Shown: positions 1 through 8,473, counted from the first letter of the stretch. The stretch: 64,000 nt of DNA from Frigoribacterium sp. PhB116 (GCF_004364285.1 NZ_SOBE01000001.1:1116001-1180000), one strand, 5' to 3'. Translations and numbers: made by a program. Notes: generated from the letters alone by a model not told the origin.

Positions 1-999
1 TCAATCATTGTCGTTCTGCCCCTTCGGGAGGACCATCCGGATGTAGAACGCCGACGCGATCAGCAGCACGACCAGGAGCATGACGCTCATGGCACCGCCG
101 AGGCCGAAGTTCCAGTTGTTGAAGCTCTGCTGGTAGATCAGCGGCGAGATGAGCGTCGCCTGCTCGGGCGAGGCCGGGCCGAAGAGCACGTAGGGCACGT
201 TGAACTGGTTGAAGATCCAGAGGCTCATGATGAGCAGCAGCACGGCGTTGGCCGGCTTGACCATCGGCAGCGTGATGTTCGTGAACTGCTTCCACAGGCT
301 GGCGCCGTCGAGGCTGGCGGCCTCGTAGACGTCGCCGGGGATGTTCTGCAGCGCCGCGAGCAGCATCAGGAACGCGAAGGGCCAGAACTGCCACGCGGTC
401 ACGATGACGATCGCCCAGAACGAGTTCCCGCCGAGGAGCCAGAAGGGCCGGTCCTGCAGGATCCCGAGGTCGTCGACCAGGAACCGGTTGATGGCCCCGT
501 CGCGCTGGTTGAACATGAAGGCCCAGGCGATGGTGCCGACGTACGAGGGCAGCGCGTAGGGCACGAGGAACAGGGTGCGGAGCAGGCCCCGTCCCTTGAA
601 CGAGCTGGTCAGCAGCACGGCGCCGAGCATGCCCATGCTCCACGCGATCGCGACGACGATCACGGTGAAGAGCAGGGTGCGGCCGAGGGCCCCGTAGAGC
701 TGGCCGGCGATCGGCGAGCTGGGGTCGAGGGCCGTGACGAAGTTCTGCAGGCCGACGAAGGGCGCGTTGACCCAGTTGGCGATGCTGAGCTGGTTCAGCG
801 TGATGAACGCGATCCAGATGCCCAGCACCATGGGGACGATGTGGACGAGGAGCTCGGCCAGGGCCGCGGGGGCGACCAGGAAGTAGGCGAGCGGCGAGCG
901 GTGCTTCTTGCGCTTCGCGGGCTCGATCGGAGCCAGCTGGTGCGGATCGGGGGCCGACTCTTCCTCGGCAGTGGCGGGGGGCAGAACGTTGACGGTCAT
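1..999 (-). CDS. Sugar ABC transporter permease (MalF/UgpA type)
   Basis: Inner-membrane permease of a carbohydrate ABC importer, 332 aa with its stop codon exactly at the window edge. About six hydrophobic segments follow a charged cytoplasmic N-terminus (residues 1-35, with a basic KRKKHR stretch). The cytoplasmic EAA loop that docks the ATPase is visible near residue 226 (EAASLDGAS). The ATG at 999 is preceded by AGAGGA at good spacing. It lies downstream of the binding-protein gene on the same strand, so the two should form one uptake system. A second permease (MalG type) would be expected just outside the window. No ATPase gene is present, which is common because actinobacterial sugar importers often share one MsiK-type ATPase. 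The substrate cannot be told from sequence. Confidence 0.93.
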   Translation of the reverse strand: MTVNVLPPATAEEESAPDPHQLAPIEPAKRKKHRSPLAYFLVAPAALAELLVHIVPMVLGIWIAFITLNQLSIANWVNAPFVGLQNFVTALDPSSPIAGQLYGALGRTLLFTVIVVAIAWSMGMLGAVLLTSSFKGRGLLRTLFLVPYALPSYVGTIAWAFMFNQRDGAINRFLVDDLGILQDRPFWLLGGNSFWAIVIVTAWQFWPFAFLMLLAALQNIPGDVYEAASLDGASLWKQFTNITLPMVKPANAVLLLIMSLWIFNQFNVPYVLFGPASPEQATLISPLIYQQSFNNWNFGLGGAMSVMLLVVLLIASAFYIRMVLPKGQNDND

Positions 1000-1027
1000 G
1001 ACGGTCCTCTCGGGCGGGGCAGGGGGG

Positions 1028-1067
1028 CCCGTCCGGCCGGCAGCGGTGGCGCTGCCGACCGGACGGG
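1028..1067 (-). terminator. Intercistronic stem-loop between binding protein and permease genes
   Basis: A 9-bp arm, one C/A mismatch and an 8-bp arm close on a GTGG loop (CCCGTCCGG and CGGCAGCG with their complements). It lies 21 nt after the binding-protein stop. No U-tract follows, so I infer an attenuating or mRNA-stabilising hairpin that raises binding protein over permease rather than a full terminator. Confidence 0.6.
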
Positions 1068-1088
1068 TCCCCGCACGGTGGGACGGGG

Positions 1089-2417
1089 CTACTGACCCGT
1101 GGTCATCTGGCTGTTCGCGTCCTCGAGGGCCGACTTGACGTCGGCCTCGCTGACGGAGCCGCCCTGGGCCGCGGTGGCGAGGAGGTCCTTGATCGCGGTG
1201 CCGACCAGGGTCTCCATCTGTCCCTCGGAGGGGTAGAGGGGCATGGGCTGGGCGTGGTCCGCGAGGATCGTCTGCTTCAGCTTGATGACGTCCGTCTGGA
1301 ACGCCGGGTCGTCGTACGCGGTGGTGACCACGGGCAGCGAGCCGAACGACTCGTTGAGGTACTTCTGCTCGTCGTCGCTCGTGAGGTGCTTGACGAAGTC
1401 GATCGCCGCCTCCTTGTTGCCCGAGTTCTCGAAGACGCTGACGTTGATGCCGGCGACGTGGCTCTGGGTGCCCTCGAGGCCGGTGGCGTCGGCGGTCTCC
1501 ATCGGCACGGGGGCCGCGGCGTAGTCGGTGAAGTCACGCGACTTCAGGTTGTCGCCGGGGGCCTGGTCGAAGAACATCGCGGCCTGGCCGTCGGCGAAGG
1601 TGGCGGCCATGTCGGAGCCGTTGACGCTCTCGGCGTCGGACGGCGAGACGACCTTGTCGACGGCCATCAGGTCGACCCACTCCTTGACGCCGGTCACGAC
1701 GCCGTCGTTGCCGAAGTCGGGGTTGCCGTCGTCGTCGTAGAGCGAGCCGCCGTTCTGCAGGCCGCGGACGAACGCCTGGTGGGCGTTGTTCGTGATGCTC
1801 GAGCCGGCCATCGTGACGCCCCACTGGTCGATCTGGCCGTCCCCGTCGGTGTCGATCGTCAGCTTCTTGGCGTCCTCGACGAACTCGTCCCACGTGGCGG
1901 GCGGCGTGGTGATGCCGGCCGCCTCGAACATGGCCGTGTTGTAGTACAGCGAGTACGACAGGCCGTAGATCGGCACGGAGGTCGGGGCCTGGCCCTCGGC
2001 GCCGCCGGTGGCGAAGCTCGACTGGACGAAGCGGTCCTGGCCGCCGATCTCGTCGAGGGCCTCGCCCTCCCAGGGCACGAACGCGCCGCTCGACTGCAGC
2101 GACACCGCCCAGGTGTTGCCGATGTTGAGCACGTCGGGGCCCTCGCCGCTCGAGACGGCGGTGAGGATGCGGTTGTAGAGGTCGGACCACGGGATGACCT
2201 CGAGGTCGACTTCCACCCCGGTCTCCTCGGTGTACCGGTCGATCGACTCCTGCAGGATCTCGGCGTCGCGCTCGACCGTCGGGGCCTGGTTGCTGGCCCA
2301 GTAGGTGATCGTGTCGCTGTCGCCGCTGCCGCCGGAGGCGGAGCAGGCGGTCATCGAGCCTGCCGCGACGACGCCGACGGCGAGGGCGGCGACCCAGCGG
2401 AACTTCTTCGTGTTCAT
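1089..2417 (-). CDS. Extracellular sugar-binding lipoprotein of ABC importer (SBP family 1)
   Basis: Solute-binding lipoprotein, 442 aa, that captures a carbohydrate outside the membrane and hands it to the permease. The N-terminus is a lipoprotein signal: basic MNTKKFR, a hydrophobic core, then the lipobox SMTAC with the acylated cysteine near residue 26. The mature part has the family-1 binding-protein pattern, including an [10 protein letters not shown] strand and a PDVLNIG segment. I chose the ATG at 2417 because AGGAG lies 5 nt upstream and the lipoprotein signal begins there; the frame stays open further upstream, but that part does not look coding. The gene follows the oxidoreductase gene across a 188-nt spacer with a hairpin and a short tandem repeat, and precedes the permease by 89 nt. 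Confidence 0.93.
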   Translation of the reverse strand: MNTKKFRWVAALAVGVVAAGSMTACSASGGSGDSDTITYWASNQAPTVERDAEILQESIDRYTEETGVEVDLEVIPWSDLYNRILTAVSSGEGPDVLNIGNTWAVSLQSSGAFVPWEGEALDEIGGQDRFVQSSFATGGAEGQAPTSVPIYGLSYSLYYNTAMFEAAGITTPPATWDEFVEDAKKLTIDTDGDGQIDQWGVTMAGSSITNNAHQAFVRGLQNGGSLYDDDGNPDFGNDGVVTGVKEWVDLMAVDKVVSPSDAESVNGSDMAATFADGQAAMFFDQAPGDNLKSRDFTDYAAAPVPMETADATGLEGTQSHVAGINVSVFENSGNKEAAIDFVKHLTSDDEQKYLNESFGSLPVVTTAYDDPAFQTDVIKLKQTILADHAQPMPLYPSEGQMETLVGTAIKDLLATAAQGGSVSEADVKSALEDANSQMTTGQ

Positions 2418-2481
2418 GTCTTCTCCTGGTTTCTCATCTTCGAGAGGTCTCTTCATCGAGCGGGGGAAGTGCTGTGTGGCT

Positions 2482-2529
2482 GTGGTGCGGTGGTGCGGTG
2501 GTGCTTCGACGCTGTGGTGCTGTGGTGCT
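2482..2529. repeat. 8-bp tandem repeat (GTGGTGCG/GTGGTGCT)
   Basis: Units start at 2482, 2490, 2498, 2514 and 2522, all in 8-bp register, with one degenerate unit at 2506 (TCGACGCT). The repeat sits in the spacer between the oxidoreductase gene and the binding-protein gene, about 65 bp before the latter's start codon. Copy-number change would alter leader length but no reading frame. Confidence 0.75.
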
Positions 2530-2568
2530 GTGGGAGGGGAAGTGGAGGGGGGACGGTGTCCCGGTGGA

Positions 2569-2596
2569 GGGCCGGCCTCGTCGTCGAGGCCGGCCC
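2569..2596 (-). terminator. Perfect 12-bp hairpin after the oxidoreductase gene
   Basis: GGGCCGGCCTCG pairs with CGAGGCCGGCCC across a 4-nt loop, beginning 9 nt past the oxidoreductase stop codon on the minus strand. There is no T-run. It may act as a partial terminator separating the two enzyme genes from the transporter genes, or as a processing or stabilising hairpin. Confidence 0.55.
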
Positions 2597-2605
2597 GCCG
2601 ACGGC

Positions 2606-3754
2606 TCAGCCGAGCGTCGGGACCGACGGGTCCCAGTCCTCGGGCAGCTCGGGCGTGGGCTCGAGCGACGACTCGACGACGACGCCCTCGCCGCGCTCGG
2701 CCGACTCGGCCAGCGAGACCATGACGTCGAGCACGTGGAACGCCAGCTCGCCGGGGACGCGCTCGCGACGGCCCTCGCGGATCGCCTGGGCGAGCTCGGC
2801 CACGCCGGTGCCGCGGGTGAACGTCGAGCCGGACGCGGGCACGACGGTCGGCTCCTCGCCGCCGGTGTGCACGACGGTGTCGCCCTCGAACTCGTTCGGG
2901 TCCGGGAACACGGCCGTGCCCTCGGTGCCCGCGATCTCGACGAACCCGGCTCGGGCCAGCTTCGAGTCGAAGCTGAAGACGGCCTGCGCGCTCGCGCCGT
3001 TCTCGAACTGCAGCAGGGCGCTGATGTGCGTGGGCACCTCGACGGGGAACTCGGTGCCCGCCTTGGGGCCGGAGCCGATGACGCGCGTCTCGCGGGCCTT
3101 CGAGGAGGTGGCGGTGACCTTCGCGACCGGGCCGAAGACCTGCACGAGGGTCGTGAGGTAGTACGGGCCGACGTCGAACATGGGGCCCGCACCGTAGGCG
3201 AACAGGAACTCGGGGCTCGGGTGCCACGACTCGGGGCCGGGCACCTGGAACAGCGTCAGGCCGGTGAGGGGCGTGCCGATGTCGCCGCGGCGGACGACGC
3301 GGAGCCCGGTCTGGATGCCCGACCCGAGGAACGTGTCGGGAGCGACGGCGACCCGCACCCCCGCCTCCTTCGCGGCCTGCAGCAGACGGGCGCCGCTCTC
3401 GCGGTCGAGGGCGTAGGGCTTCTCGCCCCAGACGTGCTTGCCGGCCGCGACGGCCTTGAGCGCGACCTCGACGTGGGCGGCGGGGATCGTGAGGTTGACG
3501 ACGATCTCGACGCCGTCGTGGGCGAGCAGCTCGTCGACCGAGCCGCTCCCGGGCACGCCCCACTTCTCGGCCTGGGCCGCGGCGCGGGGCTCGTCGATGT
3601 CGGCGACGAAGAGCACCTCGAGGTCGGGGAACTTCGTCAGGTTGCCGAGGTACTGGTCGCTGATCACTCCGGCGCCGATCACGCCGACCCCGACGGGGCC
3701 GGTGCGGGCGTCGCGGGCGGCGACGGTGTCGGCGGTCGTGGCGGTGTCGGTCAT
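2606..3754 (-). CDS. Gfo/Idh/MocA family NAD(P)-dependent oxidoreductase
   Basis: A 382-aa dehydrogenase of the glucose-fructose oxidoreductase/inositol dehydrogenase family. The N-terminal Rossmann fold is seen at residues 22-36 ([10 protein letters not shown]). The family signature EKP is at residues 111-113, with the lysine in the usual place for substrate oxidation. The C-terminal half is the alpha/beta substrate-binding domain. The ATG start overlaps the stop of the upstream isomerase gene by 4 nt (ATGA), so the two are translationally coupled. Beside a sugar importer and a sugar isomerase, it probably oxidises the imported sugar or its derivative; the exact substrate (inositol, a sugar or a sugar acid) is not visible. 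Confidence 0.93.
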   Translation of the reverse strand: MTDTATTADTVAARDARTGPVGVGVIGAGVISDQYLGNLTKFPDLEVLFVADIDEPRAAAQAEKWGVPGSGSVDELLAHDGVEIVVNLTIPAAHVEVALKAVAAGKHVWGEKPYALDRESGARLLQAAKEAGVRVAVAPDTFLGSGIQTGLRVVRRGDIGTPLTGLTLFQVPGPESWHPSPEFLFAYGAGPMFDVGPYYLTTLVQVFGPVAKVTATSSKARETRVIGSGPKAGTEFPVEVPTHISALLQFENGASAQAVFSFDSKLARAGFVEIAGTEGTAVFPDPNEFEGDTVVHTGGEEPTVVPASGSTFTRGTGVAELAQAIREGRRERVPGELAFHVLDVMVSLAESAERGEGVVVESSLEPTPELPEDWDPSVPTLG

Positions 3755-4488
3755 GCGCGGACTCCCTGCAGGAACTCGTAGCTGTCGGTCAGGGCGGTGA
3801 ACACGTCGCCGCGGGTGTCGTCGAGCTCGACGACGGCGAGGGCCTGCGGGGCGGCCCGGAGGATGTCGCGGACGGGCATGACGCCCTTGCCGACGGCGAC
3901 CTGCTCGGAGTCGTCCTTGCTCTTCGGGCCGTCCTTGACGTGCAGGAACTGCACCTGGTCGCCGAGACGGGCCAGCAGCTCGGCCGCGTCGACGCCGCCG
4001 ACCTCGACCCAGTAGGTGTCCACCTCGAGCACGACGCCGGCCGGCAGGGCCGCGGCGAAGATCTCGAGGGCGGGCGTGCCGTCGATGACGGACTCGAGCT
4101 CGAACTCGTGGTTGTGGTAGCCGACCGAGAGGCCGTGGGCCGCTGCGGCGTCAGAGATCGCGACGAACTCGGCGGCGATCGCCTCGACGTCCTCGCGGGT
4201 GACCCAGCGCGTCTCGTGGATGTGCGGGTCGATGACGGTGCCGACGCCGAGCCGGACGGCCGCGGCGAAGATCGGCTCGAGGTCCTGGCCGACGAGCTTG
4301 GCGTGGGCGCTCGGCGCGGTGAGGCCGGCGGCGGGCAGCGCCTCGGCGTACTCCTCGACGCGCTCGACGAAGCCCCACGGCTCGACCTGCGTGTAGCCGA
4401 TGTCGGCGAGGCGCTGGAGGGTGCCGGGCAGGTCGGCCGCGATGGCGTCCCTGACCGTGTAGAGCTGGACCGAGATCGGTGATGTCAC
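3751..4488 (-). CDS. Sugar phosphate isomerase/epimerase (xylose-isomerase-like TIM barrel)
   Basis: A 245-aa single-domain TIM barrel of the AP-endonuclease/xylose isomerase superfamily. It starts with the typical SVQLYTVRD strand and carries metal-ligand candidates in [14 protein letters not shown] and FLHVKDG in the expected order. Related enzymes isomerise or epimerise sugars or inosose. It is the first gene of the minus-strand sugar operon and shares its promoter region with the divergent ROK regulator. The ATG at 4488 follows GAGGAG 11 nt upstream. Function beyond sugar isomerase or epimerase cannot be assigned. Confidence 0.9.
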   Translation of the reverse strand: MTSPISVQLYTVRDAIAADLPGTLQRLADIGYTQVEPWGFVERVEEYAEALPAAGLTAPSAHAKLVGQDLEPIFAAAVRLGVGTVIDPHIHETRWVTREDVEAIAAEFVAISDAAAAHGLSVGYHNHEFELESVIDGTPALEIFAAALPAGVVLEVDTYWVEVGGVDAAELLARLGDQVQFLHVKDGPKSKDDSEQVAVGKGVMPVRDILRAAPQALAVVELDDTRGDVFTALTDSYEFLQGVRA

Positions 4489-4545
4489 CAGGGGGACTCC
4501 TCTTCGAGTGGGGCGAGTACGGCGCCGCTGCCCCTCGTGGGGAGT

Positions 4546-4561
4546 CGATCACCGCTGATCG
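4546..4561. promoter_or_regulatory. Palindrome CGATCA-CCGC-TGATCG, candidate ROK operator
   Basis: A 6-4-6 inverted repeat lies at or just after the predicted transcription start of the sugar operon. A repressor bound here would block it. That the neighbouring ROK protein binds is inference from position. Confidence 0.45.
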
Positions 4562-4567
4562 AGACCG

Positions 4568-4596
4568 ACCATAGGACCACTTCTGTCGGAGCGCAA
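4568..4596 (-). promoter_or_regulatory. Promoter of the sugar operon
   Basis: On the minus strand, -35 TTGCGC (4596-4591), a 17-bp spacer, and -10 TATGGT (4573-4568). The predicted start is near 4561, about 70 nt before the isomerase ATG. Confidence 0.55.
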
Positions 4597-4650
4597 GCAA
4601 AAGTCGTCATCGATCGGCGCCCTTGTCTCGGCAGTCGCCTCGCCCTGTGC

Positions 4651-4656
4651 TTTACT
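4651..4656 (+). promoter_or_regulatory. -10 box of the ROK regulator gene
   Basis: TTTACT, then 7 nt, then the ATG at 4664. No Shine-Dalgarno lies in the gap, so the mRNA is probably leaderless. Confidence 0.5.
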
Positions 4657-4663
4657 GCTCAGC

Positions 4664-5854
4664 ATGTCCGACACGACGCGGTCGTCCGCGCTCGGCAGCA
4701 CCGGTGCCAGCGAGCTCTTCCAGCTGCTCCGCGACGGTCGCCCGCGCACCCGTGCCGAGCTCGCCGCGATGACCGGCCTCGCCCGGTCGACCGTCGGGCT
4801 GCGGCTCGACGCCCTCGTCGAGCTCGGGCTCGTCGGGCCCTTCGCCGACGCCGTCTCGACGGGCGGTCGCCCGCCCTCCCGCGTCGCCCTCGTGCCGTCG
4901 GCCCGGGTCGTGCTCGGGGCCGACTTCGGTGCCGGCCACCTCAACCTCGTGCTCACCGACCTCGTCGGCGAGACCCTCATCGGGCGACGCTCGCTGCTCG
5001 ACATCGCCGACGGTCCCGAGCGCGTGCTCGCGACGATGGTCGCCGAGGCCGACGCCCTGCTCGCCGAGCTGGGGCGCACCCGCCGCGACCTGATCGGCGT
5101 CGGCATCGGGCTCCCCGGCCCCGTGCAGTTCAGCACCGGTCGGCCCGTGAACCCGCCGATCATGCCCGGCTGGGACGGCTTCGACGTGCCCGGCTGGGTG
5201 CGCGGGCACCTCGACGTGCCGGTCCTCGTCGACAACGACGTCAACATCATGGCCCTCGGCGAGCGGAGCTTCGCCTGGCCGGGCGTCGACCACTTCCTGT
5301 TCGTCAAGGTGGCCACCGGCATCGGCTCCGGCATCATCTCGGGCGGCCGGCTGCAGCGCGGCGCCCAGGGCATCGCGGGCGACATCGGCCACGTGCAGGT
5401 GCCGCGCGGCGCCGGCATCGCCTGCCACTGCGGCAACGTCGGCTGCCTCGAGGCCGTCGCCTCCGGCCCGGCGATCGCGGCCGCCCTGCGCCGCGAGGGC
5501 CACGACGTCGCCGGCGGCGCCGAGGTGATCGACCTGGTGCGCGCCGGCGACATCGACGCCATCCAGGCCGTCCGCCAGGCCGGACGCGACATCGGCGAGG
5601 TACTCACGGCCTGCGTGAACATGATCAACCCGTCGACGATCGCGATCGGCGGCTCGATGGCCCAGGCCGGCGAGCACCTCATCGCCGGCGTGCGGGAGGT
5701 CGTCTACTCCCGCTCGATGCCGCTCGCCACCGAGCACCTCAGCATCGTCCAGTCGCGGTCGGGCGAGAAGGCGGCCGTGATCGGCGCGAGCATGCTCGCG
5801 ATCCACCACGCCCTCTCCCCCGCAGCCATCGACGAGCTCGCCGCCGCCGTCTGA
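4664..5854 (+). CDS. ROK family transcriptional regulator
   Basis: A 396-aa sugar-responsive regulator of the NagC/XylR type. An N-terminal winged helix-turn-helix (about residues 12-60; RTRAELAAMTGLARSTVG) precedes an ROK sugar-kinase-like domain. The zinc-binding cluster CHCGNVGC near residues 252-259 identifies the family; the actin-like DFGAGHLN and later glycine-rich loops are also present. It is divergent from the sugar operon, so it most likely controls that operon with the imported sugar or a metabolite as effector. The ATG at 4664 fits the leaderless spacing from TTTACT. It is a regulator and not a kinase, because it carries a DNA-binding domain. Confidence 0.93.
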   Translation: MSDTTRSSALGSTGASELFQLLRDGRPRTRAELAAMTGLARSTVGLRLDALVELGLVGPFADAVSTGGRPPSRVALVPSARVVLGADFGAGHLNLVLTDLVGETLIGRRSLLDIADGPERVLATMVAEADALLAELGRTRRDLIGVGIGLPGPVQFSTGRPVNPPIMPGWDGFDVPGWVRGHLDVPVLVDNDVNIMALGERSFAWPGVDHFLFVKVATGIGSGIISGGRLQRGAQGIAGDIGHVQVPRGAGIACHCGNVGCLEAVASGPAIAAALRREGHDVAGGAEVIDLVRAGDIDAIQAVRQAGRDIGEVLTACVNMINPSTIAIGGSMAQAGEHLIAGVREVVYSRSMPLATEHLSIVQSRSGEKAAVIGASMLAIHHALSPAAIDELAAAV

Positions 5855-5883
5855 CGCCCGGCCGGCGCCGACCGCGGCTCCCT

Positions 5884-5916
5884 CTTGCCTCCGTCTCGCC
5901 TCCGTCTCGCCTCCGC
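5884..5916. repeat. Three tandem 11-bp units (CTCGCCTCCGT type)
   Basis: CTTGCCTCCGT, CTCGCCTCCGT and CTCGCCTCCGC follow head to tail in the 124-bp gap between the ROK gene and the YqaJ gene. Confidence 0.7.
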
Positions 5917-5966
5917 TGCGGCCGACACGAGGAGGCGCCCTGTCGCGACCTGCCCCGGTCACGAGC

Positions 5967-5972
5967 GACAAT
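5967..5972 (+). promoter_or_regulatory. -10 box of the YqaJ-type nuclease gene
   Basis: GACAAT, then 6 nt (GGAGGC), then the ATG at 5979. The spacing suggests a leaderless mRNA; the GGAGG is too close to the ATG to act as a normal ribosome binding site. Confidence 0.4.
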
Positions 5973-5978
5973 GGAGGC

Positions 5979-6692
5979 ATGTCCGTCGTCCAGCCCATGC
6001 TCTCGCTCTGGGACGACGACGAGACCCTCGCCGCGCCTCCCCCGGCTCCGCGCCGTCCGGCGCACGAGCTCCGGGTGCTCGCCGACTCGACCGACCGCAT
6101 CGCGTGGCTGCGGGCCCGCAGCCGGGGCATCACTGCCACCGACGTGGCGCGCCTCTCGAGCCCGCGGGCCGTGCAGGCCGTCGTGCTCGACAAGCTGTAC
6201 GGCAACGGCTTCGGCGGCAACGCCTACACCGACCACGGGCGCGCCCGCGAGCCCGAGATCGCCCGCTGGGTGCTGTCCGAGCACCGCATCGCGCCGAGCT
6301 CGAAGCTGTTCCACGCCCACGAGCAGCAGCGCCACCTCGCCACGCCCGACGGCGTGGCCGTGCGCGACGACGGCACCGTCGAGCTCTGCGAGATCAAGAC
6401 CACGAAGAAGGCCTGGACGAGCATCCCGCGGTCGTACCTGCGGCAGGTGTTCTGGCAGCAGTACGTGCTCGGGGCCGAGCGCACCCTGGTCGTGTGGGAG
6501 CAGCACCTCGACTTCGTCCCCGTCGACTCCGTGCCGCAGTGCCGGTGGGTCGACCGCGACGACGACGAGATCCACCGCCTCGTGGGCCTCGCCGACACCG
6601 TGCTCGACACGCTGGCCCGCCAGGCTCCCGTCGACCCGTTCGCCCCCGGCGTCCGGGCCTACGAACCGCCGCCCTACGATCCGCTGCGCTGA
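5979..6692 (+). CDS. YqaJ viral recombinase family nuclease
   Basis: A 237-aa protein of the YqaJ/lambda-exonuclease-like PD-(D/E)XK group. The family opening (RSRGITATDVARL, residues 47-59) is followed by a GxxxEP-like segment with E91, the catalytic acid D124 in ATPDGVAV, and the E138-I-K140 motif in LCEIKTTKKAW. All core catalytic residues seem intact, so an active 5' exonuclease or nuclease is plausible. Phage homologues work with a single-strand annealing protein, but none is nearby and no phage genes surround it. It is therefore either a resident chromosomal copy or a domesticated relic. Its 3' end overlaps the convergent Pr6Pr gene by 19 bp. Confidence 0.85.
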   Translation: MSVVQPMLSLWDDDETLAAPPPAPRRPAHELRVLADSTDRIAWLRARSRGITATDVARLSSPRAVQAVVLDKLYGNGFGGNAYTDHGRAREPEIARWVLSEHRIAPSSKLFHAHEQQRHLATPDGVAVRDDGTVELCEIKTTKKAWTSIPRSYLRQVFWQQYVLGAERTLVVWEQHLDFVPVDSVPQCRWVDRDDDEIHRLVGLADTVLDTLARQAPVDPFAPGVRAYEPPPYDPLR

Positions 6693-7351
6693 GCCCCGCG
6701 GCGCGCTGCCTCGTGGTCGACCCCGAGGACCCGCACCCGGCTCAGCCCGATCACGACCGCGCTCAGCCCGGCGATGACCACGGCGATGACCAGGCACCAG
6801 ACCGCGACCCCGCCCGCGCCGAGGCGCTCCACGTCGAGGAACGGGTACGGCACGAACGACTGCCCGCGCAGCAGCACCACGACGAGCCAGACCAGCGGGT
6901 AGACCAGGAACACCCCGAGCCGCCGCCAGGCGATGCGCCCCCGGTCGCCCACCAGCACCCAGTCGAGCAGCGCGAACAACGGGATCCACTTGTGCAGGAC
7001 GTCGTTCGACCACTGCACGTTGAACGAGTTGTCGAGGGCGACGTTCGTCAGCAGCACGTTGTAGACGATGCCGGTCGTGACCATGTAGGTCGCCGCGGCG
7101 CCGCGCAGCACGACGCTCCACTCGGGCGCGGCCCGGCGGCGCAGCAGGAACACCGCCCCGACGACGAACGCCACGGCCGCGATCAGGTTCGACTGGATCG
7201 TGAAGTAGCCGAAGAAGTTGGCGAACTGGTACACGGGGCTCTCGATGCTGCGCACCCACTGGCCGACGACCGCCGCGACGACGGCCAGGGCCGCGAGAAG
7301 GCGGAGCGCGGCGGGCACGACGGCGGGCACGGTGGTCGTCGACGGTCTCAT
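6674..7351 (-). CDS. Pr6Pr family integral membrane protein
   Basis: A 225-aa membrane protein with about six transmembrane segments and the Pr6Pr family pattern: YQFANFFGYFTIQSNLIAA near the N-terminus, then DNSFNVQWSNDVLHKWIPL with a histidine before a long hydrophobic segment. The family is named after fungal and bacterial membrane proteins and its biochemical role is not established. I chose the ATG at 7351 because TACGGT lies 6 nt upstream in the leaderless arrangement; the frame is open for 24 more codons upstream, but those residues do not resemble the family. Confidence 0.82.
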   Translation of the reverse strand: MRPSTTTVPAVVPAALRLLAALAVVAAVVGQWVRSIESPVYQFANFFGYFTIQSNLIAAVAFVVGAVFLLRRRAAPEWSVVLRGAAATYMVTTGIVYNVLLTNVALDNSFNVQWSNDVLHKWIPLFALLDWVLVGDRGRIAWRRLGVFLVYPLVWLVVVLLRGQSFVPYPFLDVERLGAGGVAVWCLVIAVVIAGLSAVVIGLSRVRVLGVDHEAARRGAQRSGS

Positions 7352-7357
7352 CCCGTC

Positions 7358-7363
7358 ACCGTA
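7358..7363 (-). promoter_or_regulatory. -10 box of the Pr6Pr gene
   Basis: TACGGT on the minus strand, 6 nt before the ATG at 7351; leaderless arrangement. Confidence 0.5.
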
Positions 7364-7418
7364 GCGAGGTTTCGCCAGACGGTGACACCCGCGAAACACG
7401 ACCGACTCATCTGCTGTC

Positions 7419-7472
7419 GACACTGGGGTGACGGGCGCCCCTGTCGGGTGCCGCGGACGGACAGGGGAGCCC
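7419..7472 (+). promoter_or_regulatory. Short 5' leader with hairpin covering the ribosome binding site
   Basis: A -10-like GACACT (7419-7424) would start transcription near 7431. The remaining leader is almost entirely one hairpin: GGGC, a mismatch and CCCCTGTC (7433-7445) pair with GACAGGGG, a mismatch and GCCC (7460-7472). The 3' arm contains the Shine-Dalgarno AGGGGAG (7463-7469) and ends one base before the ATG at 7474. Translation should need the hairpin opened, for example by heat, a ligand or a protein. The structure is seen; the regulation is inferred. Confidence 0.5.
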
Positions 7473-7473
7473 G

Positions 7474-8439
7474 ATGACGCACACGACGATGCGTGCCATG
7501 GTGATCGAGAAGACCGGCGGACCCGAGGAGCTGATCGCCGCGGACGTGCCGTGGCCGTGCCGCGTCGGCTCCGACGTGCTGGTCAAGGTGCACGCCGCGG
7601 GCGTGAACCGGGTCGACGCCGAGGCCCGCGCCGGCCGCGCCGACAGCGGAGGCGTCCGTGCCTGGCCCGCGGTGCTCGGCCACGACTTCAGCGGCGTCGT
7701 CGTCGAGGCCCCCTACGCCGCACACCCGCTCCGCCCCGGCGACGAGGTCTTCGGCATGGCCGCGTTCCCGCACACGAGCGGGACGTACGCCGAGTACATC
7801 AGCGTGCCCGCCACCTCCCTCGCCCGGAAGCCCGCGACCCTCTCGCACGTCGAGGCCGCGGGCGTCCCGCTCGCCGCACTCACTGCCTGGGGCATGGTCG
7901 TCGAGGTCGCCAAGGCGCACGAGGGCCAGCGTGTGCTCGTCCAGGCCGGTGCAGGAGGCGTCGGGCACTTCGCCGTGCAGCTCGCGTCGTACTTCGGCGC
8001 GCACGTCGTCGCCACCGGGTCGCAACGCAACAGCGGCTGGCTCCGCGACCTCGGCGCGGACGAGGTCGTCGACTACGGCTCGGCCGAGCTGGCCCGGAGC
8101 GTTCGCGACGTCGACGTCGTCATCGGGCTGGTCGACGACGACGACGTCGCCGAGCAGTCGCTGGCCGTGCTGCGCCCGGGCGGCCTCGCGGTCCACGCCC
8201 CGCTCCGCTCGTGGCGCGCCTTCACCGAGAAGGCCGAGGCGAGGGGCATCCGCTCGACCGGGTTCGCCGTCTGCCCCGACGCGTCGACCCTTGCGGTCCT
8301 CTCGCGCCTGATCGACTCCGGCGACCTCCGCGTGCACGTCGACGACATCTACGACCTCGCCGACGCCGCCGACGCGCACAGCAGGCTCGAGCAGAGCCAC
8401 ACGCGGGGCAAGCTCGTCCTGAGGGTCGCCGACGAGTGA
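7474..8439 (+). CDS. NADP-dependent zinc-independent oxidoreductase (quinone oxidoreductase, MDR superfamily)
   Basis: A 321-aa medium-chain dehydrogenase/reductase. The N-terminal GroES-like domain contains LGHDFSGVVVEA. The nucleotide-binding GAGGVGHFAVQLA motif lies near residues 155-167. No structural-zinc cysteine cluster is visible, consistent with the quinone oxidoreductase/YhdH side of the family, which reduces quinones or enones with NADPH. The ATG at 7474 has AGGGGAG 4 nt upstream. The gene is unusual in that this binding site sits in the arm of a strong hairpin. It is divergent from the Pr6Pr gene and convergent with the GNAT gene. Confidence 0.9.
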   Translation: MTHTTMRAMVIEKTGGPEELIAADVPWPCRVGSDVLVKVHAAGVNRVDAEARAGRADSGGVRAWPAVLGHDFSGVVVEAPYAAHPLRPGDEVFGMAAFPHTSGTYAEYISVPATSLARKPATLSHVEAAGVPLAALTAWGMVVEVAKAHEGQRVLVQAGAGGVGHFAVQLASYFGAHVVATGSQRNSGWLRDLGADEVVDYGSAELARSVRDVDVVIGLVDDDDVAEQSLAVLRPGGLAVHAPLRSWRAFTEKAEARGIRSTGFAVCPDASTLAVLSRLIDSGDLRVHVDDIYDLADAADAHSRLEQSHTRGKLVLRVADE

Positions 8440-8473
8440 CGTCGCCGCGCTGGCGTCGGGTCCGGGTCGCGGC

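Noticed and set aside
1254-3161. Long plus-strand frame opposite the binding protein and oxidoreductase genes
   Set aside because: It is a GC-bias shadow: Val/Arg/Gly-rich with no domain pattern, opposite two well-recognised genes. Many other long antisense frames (for example 47177-48763 and 48406-50142) were rejected for the same reason.
5979-6692. YqaJ gene as part of a prophage
   Set aside because: No neighbouring phage structural, integrase or annealing-protein genes; flanks are ordinary chromosomal genes.
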